DNA of 6,539 nucleotides from an uncultured Oscillospiraceae bacterium (GTDB taxonomy: Bacteria; Bacillota; Clostridia; Oscillospirales; Acutalibacteraceae). Of this stretch, positions 1-6,122 are shown piece by piece; positions within the stretch are counted from its first letter, which is position 1, and the number at the start of each line of letters is the position of its first letter. The translations under genes were made by a program, and so were the position numbers. The notes under the pieces are model-generated. The model saw only the letters and a list, made by a program, of their open reading frames with translations, was not told the origin of the DNA and did no database searches. The stretch covers positions 1 to 6,539 of the forward strand of contig USHL01000078.1 in assembly GCA_900554525.1 (NCBI GenBank). Direction: 5' to 3'.

Positions 1-743
1 TGACAATTTCATACGACGGCACTGCTTATCACGGCTGGCAGGTTCAGCCGAACGGCATAACGGTGCAGGAAACCCTTCAAAATTCGCTTGAAAAGCTTCT
101 GGGCTGCCGCCCTGCGGTCACCGGCTGCAGCCGCACAGATGCGGGTGTGCACGCCGAGGAATTCTGCTGTCACTTTGACTGTGAGGATAAATTGCCGGAA
201 AACGCTTTTTTAAAGGGGCTTGACGCGCTGCTTCCCGAAGATATCTCGGTAAAGGCCTGCAAAACCGTGAAAAATGATTTTCACGCACGGTATGACGCCA
301 AGGGGAAAACATATAAATACTATATTTTCAACAGCAGTATCTCAGATCCTTTTCTTGCGCGGTATTCCTGGCGTATTGAGCGTAAGCTCAATATAGATTT
401 AATGAATGATTTCTGCGGAAAACTTGTGGGAACGCATGATTTTTCTGCGTTTTCTTCTTCCGGAAGAACAGTGGAGGATACTGTCCGTACCGTAACGGAG
501 TGCCGTGCAGAGCGCAGCGGAAAAATTATTACGCTTACAGTTACGGCAAACGGGTTTCTTTATAATATGGTACGCATAATCGCAGGAACGGCGGTAGATG
601 TGTCAGACGGGAAAATATCCGGGGATTCGGTAAAAGCGATACTTGCGTCAAGAAATCGTTCGCTGGCAGGCATCACCGCTCCTCCGCAGGGGCTGTTTCT
701 GAAAAAAGTTATATATCAGGGTGGGGAAAATGCCTCAGTATAA
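1..743 (+). CDS. truA: tRNA pseudouridine synthase A (TruA), 5'-truncated by window edge
   Basis: TruA converts U38-U40 of the tRNA anticodon stem-loop to pseudouridine in the cytoplasm. The reading frame is open from base 3, giving 246 visible residues that begin TISYDGTAYHGWQ, the typical TruA N-terminus. Only the start codon and a few residues should be missing, since family members are about 245-270 aa. The catalytic motif GCSRTDAGVHA holds the nucleophilic Asp at visible residue 46 (codon 138-140). The downstream segments HDFSAFSSSGR and GFLYNMVRIIAGT match the conserved TruA core and C-terminal half. The GTG at 63 is internal and not the start, because conserved residues lie upstream of it in frame. 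The gene ends in TAA at 741-743, inside the next gene, which suggests translational coupling. Family identity is near certain. Confidence 0.97.
   Translation, partial: TISYDGTAYHGWQVQPNGITVQETLQNSLEKLLGCRPAVTGCSRTDAGVHAEEFCCHFDCEDKLPENAFLKGLDALLPEDISVKACKTVKNDFHARYDAKGKTYKYYIFNSSISDPFLARYSWRIERKLNIDLMNDFCGKLVGTHDFSAFSSSGRTVEDTVRTVTECRAERSGKIITLTVTANGFLYNMVRIIAGTAVDVSDGKISGDSVKAILASRNRSLAGITAPPQGLFLKKVIYQGGENASV
374..393 (+). other. Intragenic hairpin with GTAA (GNRA-type) tetraloop inside truA
   Basis: TATTGAGC and GCTCAATA form a perfect 8-bp inverted repeat around the loop GTAA. In RNA this would be a C-G-closed GUAA tetraloop, a very stable class. It lies within codons for the RIERKLNI part of TruA. 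There is no T-tract after it, so it is not a terminator. It may be a chance result of codon choice; a role in mRNA stability or ribosome pausing is speculation. Confidence 0.3.
718..726 (+). promoter_or_regulatory. Ribosome binding site deciding the start of the DUF5711-like gene
   Basis: The purine-rich run AGGGTGGGG lies just upstream of the ATG at 730. Its GGGTG part is spaced about six bases from that start, a usable if non-canonical Shine-Dalgarno. The alternative GTG at 721 lies inside this run and has only AT-rich sequence at SD distance, so ATG 730 is preferred. The site is inside the truA coding region, consistent with coupled translation. Confidence 0.6.
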
Positions 744-2031
744 AAAAAGACATATCAATCGGCTGCGGGGAGCCGCCGAAACGGTACGGAACAAAAAAGC
801 GCGCGGCGCCCGTATTTCCGAGCCGCAGGATATAGAGATGACCCCGTCCGGCAAAAGCCGGAGGACGTCAAAGCCGCATAGCGACATGAGGGTAGTAAAG
901 GGCAAAAAACTCGAGCGTCGCCGCAGGGCAAAGGTCTTAACTGCCGCAGCTGCGGTTATAGCGGTTGTCTGTGTGGTGCTGCAGCTTATTTTGCCGGTCG
1001 GTATAATTGAAAATATACAGAACCTTACGGCGCTTATAGGCTCGGGCGGCTATCCCATTTCACTTGAGAGCAGTAATACGCTCAATACGGTATCTCGCGG
1101 CACATCGTATTATTATGTGCTGACCGATACCCGCATAAATGCTTTTTCGGGCGGCGGCAAGGAAATCTATTCATACGCACATGGCTTTGAAAATCCCGTG
1201 CTCAAAACCTCTGAAACGCGGGCGATGGTTTTCGACCAGGGCGGCAGCGAGCTTTTTATTTACAATCTTGCGTCGCTTAAAGGAAATCTTAAGACCGAAA
1301 GCGAGATAATAACAGCCAATATCTCTGATTCGGGCACCTATGCAGTTGTTACTCAGTCGGAATCATATGCATCGGCCGTCAGCGTTTATGATAAGAATAA
1401 CAGGCTGGTTTACGAATGGTATTCATCGGAGGATACCGTCAATAATGTGGCGGTTTCTCCAAACGGCAAAAAAATCGCGGTGTCGGCTTTCAGTGCGGCA
1501 TCGGGGAATTATAAGTCAAAGGTGAGCGTCCTTAATTTCAGTTCCGCAACTCCGGAGTTTACCGAGGAATACGACGGAACGCTTGTTTTAAATCTTGACA
1601 CTGCACATTCCTCCGGATTTTCGGTTGTGACTTCCGGCGGGGTGGATTTTATAAACTGGTCAGATTATGAAAAGGCGGTTTATGAGAATGAATATCCGAT
1701 ATCGATGTTCCGCTTGGGCTCCGGCGGTTCGGCGGCGGTGTTCAGCAGGGAGAGCGACCGTACCGATAACCGTATAGCGGTTTTCAGCTCAAAGGGAAAG
1801 CTCAAGTCTGAGTTTGAATTTAAAGGCATTATAAGTGATATTCAGATATCAGGCGGACATATTTATTGTATCAGTGGCACGAAAATTTATCTGCTGGACT
1901 CCGACGGCGCAGTGCTGCGGTCTGCCGAATGCGGCTTCGGCGCAGTACGGCTGGCGGTTACTGGTTCTAATCTTACTGCGGTTATAACAGATAACCGCAT
2001 AGATAAAATAAAGCTTGAGCTTATAGAGTAA
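730..2031 (+). CDS. DUF5711-like membrane-anchored beta-propeller-like protein, function unknown
   Basis: This 433-aa protein has no known catalytic motif. Residues 1-66 are strongly basic and probably disordered, with about 23 Lys/Arg in the first 68 residues, including RRRR at 63-66. One hydrophobic helix follows at about 68-90 (AAAAVIAVVCVVLQLILPV). The rest is rich in short beta-strands with WD/PQQ-like repeating character, for example SGTYAVVTQS near 201, VSPNGKKIAVS near 242 and GGHIYCISGTKIYLLDSDG near 375. By the positive-inside rule the tail is cytoplasmic and the propeller-like part extracytoplasmic. The architecture fits the DUF5711 family of clostridial proteins, recalled from memory and not searched. 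It overlaps truA by 14 bases and precedes cvpA by 12. A sensory or scaffold role at the envelope is inference only. No catalytic residues or lipobox were seen. Confidence 0.8.
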   Translation: MPQYKKRHINRLRGAAETVRNKKARGARISEPQDIEMTPSGKSRRTSKPHSDMRVVKGKKLERRRRAKVLTAAAAVIAVVCVVLQLILPVGIIENIQNLTALIGSGGYPISLESSNTLNTVSRGTSYYYVLTDTRINAFSGGGKEIYSYAHGFENPVLKTSETRAMVFDQGGSELFIYNLASLKGNLKTESEIITANISDSGTYAVVTQSESYASAVSVYDKNNRLVYEWYSSEDTVNNVAVSPNGKKIAVSAFSAASGNYKSKVSVLNFSSATPEFTEEYDGTLVLNLDTAHSSGFSVVTSGGVDFINWSDYEKAVYENEYPISMFRLGSGGSAAVFSRESDRTDNRIAVFSSKGKLKSEFEFKGIISDIQISGGHIYCISGTKIYLLDSDGAVLRSAECGFGAVRLAVTGSNLTAVITDNRIDKIKLELIE

Positions 2032-2038
2032 AGGAGAG
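2032..2038 (+). promoter_or_regulatory. Strong Shine-Dalgarno for cvpA
   Basis: AGGAGAG begins immediately after the TAA stop of the upstream gene (2029-2031) and sits five bases before the ATG at 2044. It fixes the cvpA start and leaves no room for a separate promoter between the two genes. Confidence 0.85.
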
Positions 2039-2043
2039 TAATT

Positions 2044-2736
2044 ATGAGCATTGTTCTTGATCTTATCGTTGCGGCAATAATTATACTGACAGTTGTTATG
2101 TCCGCTAAAAGAGGTTTTGTGAGGGTGATAATCGAGCTTGTCGGATTTATCGCCGCTGTTTTCATAACGTTCACAATAAGTACACCACTTGGAAACATAA
2201 CTTATGATAAAATAATAGAGCCGCCGGCTTTAAAGGCGGTTGAAGATGCAACTGCCGATACCGCTGAGCTTTCGGTTGAAACGATGTGGGGGGCTATTCC
2301 TGAGTTTTTGCAGAACAGCGCTGAAAAAATCGGTATAACCAGAGAAAAAATTGAAGAGACTTTGAATAATAATTCCGGAGGAAGCGTCAGTTCGGTAGCG
2401 CAGACAGTTTCACAGGAAGCGGTAAAGCCGGTAATTTCGGAAATTTTAGCTTTGATTTATTCGGTGTTTATTTTTATACTTTTACTGATTGCGGTAAAAT
2501 TCCTTGCAAAATTCCTGAACCGTGTTTTTTCGTTCAGCTTAGTCGGCACACTTAACCGTGTTTTAGGCGGAATAGCGGGAATCCCAAAGGGAATTATAAT
2601 TGCAATCCTGTTCATCATTATAGTTACACTGATAACTATGTTTAGTACCGACGGCTTTTTGTTCTTCGATAAGGATGTTATAGAAGAAACGGTTATTTTC
2701 AAGCTTTTGTTAAAAATGATCCCAATGCAGTTTTAA
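2044..2736 (+). CDS. cvpA: CvpA family integral membrane protein
   Basis: The 230-aa protein has four predicted membrane segments at about 3-20, 26-46, 134-156 and 177-200. Two CvpA-type signatures are visible: the basic turn AKRGFVR at 21-27 between the first two helices, and LNRVLGGIAGIPKG at 170-183 leading into the last helix. CvpA proteins were named for colicin V production in E. coli and are linked to envelope homeostasis; their biochemical activity is unknown. Family members are often about 160-180 aa. This one is longer because of a roughly 85-residue, mainly acidic loop (47-133) with a Ser/Gly/Asn-rich stretch near 108-117. The positive-inside rule places that loop outside the cell. 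It is very likely co-transcribed with the upstream propeller gene and with the Clp ATPase 20 bases downstream. Confidence 0.9.
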   Translation: MSIVLDLIVAAIIILTVVMSAKRGFVRVIIELVGFIAAVFITFTISTPLGNITYDKIIEPPALKAVEDATADTAELSVETMWGAIPEFLQNSAEKIGITREKIEETLNNNSGGSVSSVAQTVSQEAVKPVISEILALIYSVFIFILLLIAVKFLAKFLNRVFSFSLVGTLNRVLGGIAGIPKGIIIAILFIIIVTLITMFSTDGFLFFDKDVIEETVIFKLLLKMIPMQF

Positions 2737-2756
2737 TATCGGAATGGAGATAAAGT

Positions 2757-5039
2757 ATGAAGCTTTGCTCAAAATGTAAAAAACGTCCGGCGGTGGTCTT
2801 TATGACCGACGCCTCAAACCCTAATTCGGAGCCCAGCGGGCTTTGTCTTGTTTGTGCAAAAGAGCTCGGCATAAAGCCGATTGACGATATGCTTAAAAAG
2901 ATGAATATATCCGATGAGGATATAGAGCAGATGAGCGAACAGTTTATGGATATGATGGCTCTCGGCGATCCGGATGACGGAGCTTTGAACGATGAGACAT
3001 TTGATTTAGGCACTGCTCCGGCAATTCCTTTTATGAATAAGATTTTTGAAAGCTTAGGCGGAACGGAAAAGGGAGAAAAGAAATCCAATGCAAAGGAAGT
3101 AAAAGAAAACGGAGGAAAGAAAAAACGCCGCCGTTTCCTTGAGCAGTACTGTACCAATCTTACCGAGAAAGCCAGAGCGGGGCAGATAGATGTCATTATC
3201 GGGAGAGAAAACGAGCTTTACCGTACCATACAGATACTGTCAAGAAGAACAAAAAACAACCCATGCCTTATAGGGGAGCCCGGCGTCGGCAAGACAGCAA
3301 TAGCCGAGGGGCTGGCGCAGAAGATAGCGAACGGAGATGCGCCCGCGCGTCTGCTTGATAAAGAAATACATCTGCTCGATCTCACCGGTCTTGTCGCCGG
3401 AACCCAGTTCAGGGGGCAGTTTGAAAGCCGCGTAAAAGGTCTTGTGGAAGAGGTCAAGAACGCCGGAAATATAATACTTTTTATCGATGAGATACACAAT
3501 CTTGTCGGCGCCGGGGATTCTGCCGAGGGCTCAATGAACGCTGCAAATATATTGAAGCCGGCCCTTTCGAGGGGTGAAATACAGGTGATAGGCGCGACTA
3601 CCTTTAAGGAGTACCGCAAGTATATCGAAAAGGACGCGGCGCTTGAACGCCGCTTCCAGCCGGTAACGGTAGAGGAACCGTCGATTGCCGACGCCGAAAA
3701 AGTGCTGATGGGCGTTAAAGGCTATTATGAGGGCTTTCATGGTGTGAAGGTACCGGATGATATAGTCAAAAAGGCGGTTATATTATCCGAAAGGTACGTT
3801 ACCGACCGCTATCTGCCGGATAAGGCGATAGACTTACTGGATGAGGCCTGCGCCTGTGCCAGTCTTGCAAATAAGGCGATAGATGAGCTTTATGTCGTAA
3901 ATAAGAAAATCGCCCAGTATACCGTTGAGCTTGAGGAGCTGGAGTCCGATATTGAAAATCCCAACTACGAAAAGCAGGCGATGGTCAAGGCTGAGCTTGA
4001 AAAGTATAAAAATACCGCCGAAGGGCTTTATGAGCCGGCGGCCGACAATACGGTTACAGATAAGGACCTGGCAAAGGTGATTGAGCTTTGGACAGGCATT
4101 CCGGCCACAAAGGTTCAGGAAAGCGACCTTAAAAAGCTTGCGGGCCTTGAAAGCGCTCTGAATGAAAGAATTATCGGGCAGGAGGAGGCGACGCATCTTG
4201 TGGCCTCTGCGGTAAAGCGCTCCCGTGTGCATACGAGCAACCAGCACCGTCCGGCGTCGTTTATCTTTGTAGGGCCTACCGGTGTCGGTAAGACCGAGCT
4301 TGTAAAGGTGCTGTCGGAACAGCTTTTCGATACTCCGGAGACGCTTATAAGGCTTGATATGTCGGAGTTTATGGAAAAACACTCCGTATCGCGCATAATC
4401 GGCGCGCCTCCCGGATATGTCGGCTACGACGAAGCGGGTCAGCTTACCGAAAAGGTGCGCCGCAAGCCCTATTCCGTGGTGCTCTTCGACGAGATTGAAA
4501 AAGCTCACCCCGATGTGCTGAATGTGCTTTTGCAGATTCTGGATGACGGCCGCATTACCGACGCGCAGGGACGCACCGTAAATTTTGAAAATACAATAAT
4601 CGTTATGACCTCAAATGCCGGCAGTGAAAAGACCGAGAATCTTTTAGGCTTCGGCAGGACGGTCTATGACGCCTCGAAGGAAAAGGCTCTCAAGGCGCTT
4701 GAAAGCTTTCTGCGTCCGGAATTTATTGCACGCGTAGATGAAATCGTCGTCTTTTCGCCGCTCGGGTTTGACTCGCTTTGCAGGATTGCGGCCCTTATGC
4801 TCGGCGAGCTGCGTGATTCGCTTTCTGAAAAGCTTATCGAATTTGAGTTTGATGACAGCGTCTGCCGTTATCTTGCCGAGAAGTGCGGCGGCGGAAAGCG
4901 CGGAGCAAGAGAACTGCGCAACGTCATCCGCCGCGAGCTTGAAGCAAAGGTGGTCGATTTAATAATCGACAGCGGCGAGGGCAATATCGGTAAAATAACC
5001 GTAACCGCCGATAATGAAATCAAGGTAAAAGCAGAATAA
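2757..5039 (+). CDS. clpE: ClpE/ClpC-type AAA+ unfoldase with N-terminal zinc finger
   Basis: This 760-aa class I Clp/Hsp100 ATPase unfolds proteins and should feed them to ClpP in the cytoplasm. Four cysteines (C4, C7, C30, C33) form a CxxC...CxxC zinc-binding module as in ClpE. No Clp_N repeat is present. An acidic segment (about 52-84) and a Lys-rich linker (about 105-126) follow. D1 has Walker A GEPGVGKT (173-180), Walker B ILFIDE (240-245), pore loop GTQFRG (215-220) and Arg finger pair R298/R299. Residues 375-425 form a helical middle domain with a UVR-like stretch near 404-418. D2 has Walker A GPTGVGKT (506-513), Walker B VVLFDE (574-579), pore loop GYVGY (553-557), Arg finger R659 and sensor-2 GAR (716-718). 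The LGF at 630-632 matches the ClpP-docking loop. GGAGA at 2746-2750 supports the ATG. No CtsR-type operator was seen upstream. The ClpE label is preferred over ClpC because of the zinc finger, but the symbol is less certain than the family. Confidence 0.93.
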   Translation: MKLCSKCKKRPAVVFMTDASNPNSEPSGLCLVCAKELGIKPIDDMLKKMNISDEDIEQMSEQFMDMMALGDPDDGALNDETFDLGTAPAIPFMNKIFESLGGTEKGEKKSNAKEVKENGGKKKRRRFLEQYCTNLTEKARAGQIDVIIGRENELYRTIQILSRRTKNNPCLIGEPGVGKTAIAEGLAQKIANGDAPARLLDKEIHLLDLTGLVAGTQFRGQFESRVKGLVEEVKNAGNIILFIDEIHNLVGAGDSAEGSMNAANILKPALSRGEIQVIGATTFKEYRKYIEKDAALERRFQPVTVEEPSIADAEKVLMGVKGYYEGFHGVKVPDDIVKKAVILSERYVTDRYLPDKAIDLLDEACACASLANKAIDELYVVNKKIAQYTVELEELESDIENPNYEKQAMVKAELEKYKNTAEGLYEPAADNTVTDKDLAKVIELWTGIPATKVQESDLKKLAGLESALNERIIGQEEATHLVASAVKRSRVHTSNQHRPASFIFVGPTGVGKTELVKVLSEQLFDTPETLIRLDMSEFMEKHSVSRIIGAPPGYVGYDEAGQLTEKVRRKPYSVVLFDEIEKAHPDVLNVLLQILDDGRITDAQGRTVNFENTIIVMTSNAGSEKTENLLGFGRTVYDASKEKALKALESFLRPEFIARVDEIVVFSPLGFDSLCRIAALMLGELRDSLSEKLIEFEFDDSVCRYLAEKCGGGKRGARELRNVIRRELEAKVVDLIIDSGEGNIGKITVTADNEIKVKAE

Positions 5040-5042
5040 AGC

Positions 5043-5086
5043 AGCTCCCCGATAACAGAAATCTCTGTTATCGGGGAGTTATTTAT
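5043..5086. terminator. Bidirectional Rho-independent terminator between clp gene and RluA-family gene
   Basis: CTCCCCGATAACAGA (5045-5059) pairs perfectly over 15 bp with TCTGTTATCGGGGAG (5064-5078) around the loop AATC. An extra G-T and A-T pair can extend the base. On the plus strand the tail TTATTTATAT follows directly, so termination of the clp operon should be efficient. This tail contains the stop codon of the minus-strand gene. On the minus strand the trailing sequence is CTGCTTTATTCTG, a weaker U-tract, so termination of the convergent gene is probably less complete. Confidence 0.92.
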
Positions 5087-6054
5087 ATGAGCTTTTGATA
5101 ATCTCCGAAAAGCTCCCTTGCAAACCAAACATCTTTTACTTTAAATTCACGGTCTTTGAGGTAATTAAGGATTCCCGCGTCGGTAGTAAAGGTGAATTTC
5201 AGGCTGTAGGAATAAAGCGCCTGTTTGTTAAATCCCATTTTTTTATCGGCCGCGAGCTTTCCGTATTTTCCGTCTCCTAAAAGCGGATGGCCTATCGACG
5301 CCATATGCGCCCGTATCTGATGGGTGCGGCCGGTAAGCAGCTCTATATCTAAAAGGGAAAGATTGTTTTTATGTGCAAGCAGTGTGTATTTTGTTCTGAC
5401 CGAAAGCGATTCGGCGGTCTTTTTACCTGTAAGATATACCTTGTTTTTGTCCTGATTTTTTTCAAGATATCCCTCAAGCATTGCGGACGGTTTTTTCGGA
5501 ACACCGTGGACTACCGCTAAATAATGCTTTTCGATTTCTCGGAATTTGATCTTGTCGCATAATATCCTCAGCGCTTCGGCGTTTTTAGCCGCAATTACGA
5601 TTCCGCCGGTGTTGCGGTCGATTCGGTTTGCAAGCGCGGGACGAAAGCTGTTTTCACTGTCAGGGTCATATTCCCCTTTATTATAAAGATAATGCTGTAT
5701 CCTGGCTATAAGAGTGTCGTTATATTCGTTTTTGTCCGGGTGGACGAGCAGCCCCTGCTTTTTGTCGGCAAGCAGAATGTTGCCGTCCTCATAAACTATA
5801 TCCAGCTTTGCCGGAGCGGAAAGAAAATCATACCGCGGCGGCGCCGATTCAAAAAATTCATCGTTGATATAGGCCTCAACCGTATCCCCGCAGCTTAGGC
5901 GGGTGCTTATTCCGGCGCGCTTTCCGTTGAGCTTTATCCGCTTGGTGCGTATGTATTTAAACATCAGCGCCGGCGGCAGCTTAGGGCAGTTTTTAGAGAT
6001 GAATTTGTCCAGACGCTGGCCGGCGTCATTTTTATTTATTGTAAACTGTTTCAT
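5083..6054 (-). CDS. RluA family pseudouridine synthase (RluC/RluD-like)
   Basis: The 323-aa protein isomerises uridine to pseudouridine in structured RNA, most likely 23S rRNA; the exact target cannot be read from sequence. Residues 1-62 form an S4-type RNA-binding domain (AGQRLDKFIS, then IRTKRIKLNGKRA). The catalytic domain starts near 84 with LDIVYEDGNILLADKKQGLLVHP. The catalytic motif is NRIDRNTGGIVIAAK with Asp146, and the second family block is LLTGRTHQIRAHMASIGHPLLGDGKYG (split here as LLTGRTHQIRAHM at 239-251 and IGHPLLGDGKYG at 254-265). The ATG at 6052-6054 is preferred because GGAG (plus-strand 6061-6064) sits six bases upstream. A further in-frame ATG at 6094-6096 would add 14 residues that are not S4-like and would run into the divergent promoter. 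Length is normal for the S4-containing RluC/D group. It converges on the clp operon and shares its terminator. Confidence 0.93.
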   Translation of the reverse strand: MKQFTINKNDAGQRLDKFISKNCPKLPPALMFKYIRTKRIKLNGKRAGISTRLSCGDTVEAYINDEFFESAPPRYDFLSAPAKLDIVYEDGNILLADKKQGLLVHPDKNEYNDTLIARIQHYLYNKGEYDPDSENSFRPALANRIDRNTGGIVIAAKNAEALRILCDKIKFREIEKHYLAVVHGVPKKPSAMLEGYLEKNQDKNKVYLTGKKTAESLSVRTKYTLLAHKNNLSLLDIELLTGRTHQIRAHMASIGHPLLGDGKYGKLAADKKMGFNKQALYSYSLKFTFTTDAGILNYLKDREFKVKDVWFARELFGDYQKLI

Positions 6055-6072
6055 AGCATACTCCGATCCTAC

Positions 6073-6101
6073 TTGAAAAAATGCAGGGTATATCATATAA
6101 T
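6073..6101 (+). promoter_or_regulatory. Sigma-A type promoter for the RadC-family gene
   Basis: TTGAAA (6073-6078) and TATAAT (6096-6101) are separated by exactly 17 bases. The -10 is perfect and the -35 matches five of six positions. The predicted start is near 6108, giving a leader of about 15 bases that holds the SD run AAGGGGG (6109-6115) upstream of the ATG at 6123. It is the clearest promoter in the window. Confidence 0.85.
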
Positions 6102-6121
6102 TGAGAAAAAGGGGGCGTTAA
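6092..6121 (-). promoter_or_regulatory. Possible weak promoter for the RluA-family gene
   Basis: On the minus strand, TTAACG (plus 6116-6121, four of six to -35) and TATGAT (plus 6092-6097, five of six to -10) are separated by 18 bases. They lie about 40 bases before the gene's ATG at 6054. The -10 overlaps the opposing TATAAT by two bases. The match is modest and this is only a candidate, but the gene needs a promoter and the divergent spacer is just 68 bases long. Confidence 0.4.
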
Positions 6122-6122
6122 A

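Noticed and set aside
721..729. GTG at 721 as the start of the DUF5711-like gene
   Set aside because: It lies inside the purine run that serves as SD for ATG 730 and has no SD of its own at proper distance.
847..862. TCCGGC-AAAA-GCCGGA hairpin early in the DUF5711-like gene
   Set aside because: The stem is only 6 bp, has no T-tract and lies in GC-rich coding sequence; it is likely chance.
2700..2756. Possible promoter before the clp gene (TTGTTA at 2706 and TAATAT at 2734)
   Set aside because: The spacing is 22 bases, too long for a sigma-A promoter, and the elements lie in the cvpA end.
2699..3196. Minus-strand open frame of 165 codons across the cvpA/clp junction
   Set aside because: Its low-complexity Ser/Phe/Pro-rich product is the mirror of Glu/Lys-rich Clp linker codons, with no domain.
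3834..4508. Minus-strand open frame of 224 codons opposite the clp gene
   Set aside because: It is antisense to strongly conserved AAA+ coding sequence, has no recognisable domain and is explained by codon bias of the true gene.
6055..6096. Upstream ATG at 6094-6096 for the RluA-family gene
   Set aside because: It would add 14 residues not typical of an S4 start, and the SD GGAG at 6061-6064 fits the ATG at 6054 instead.
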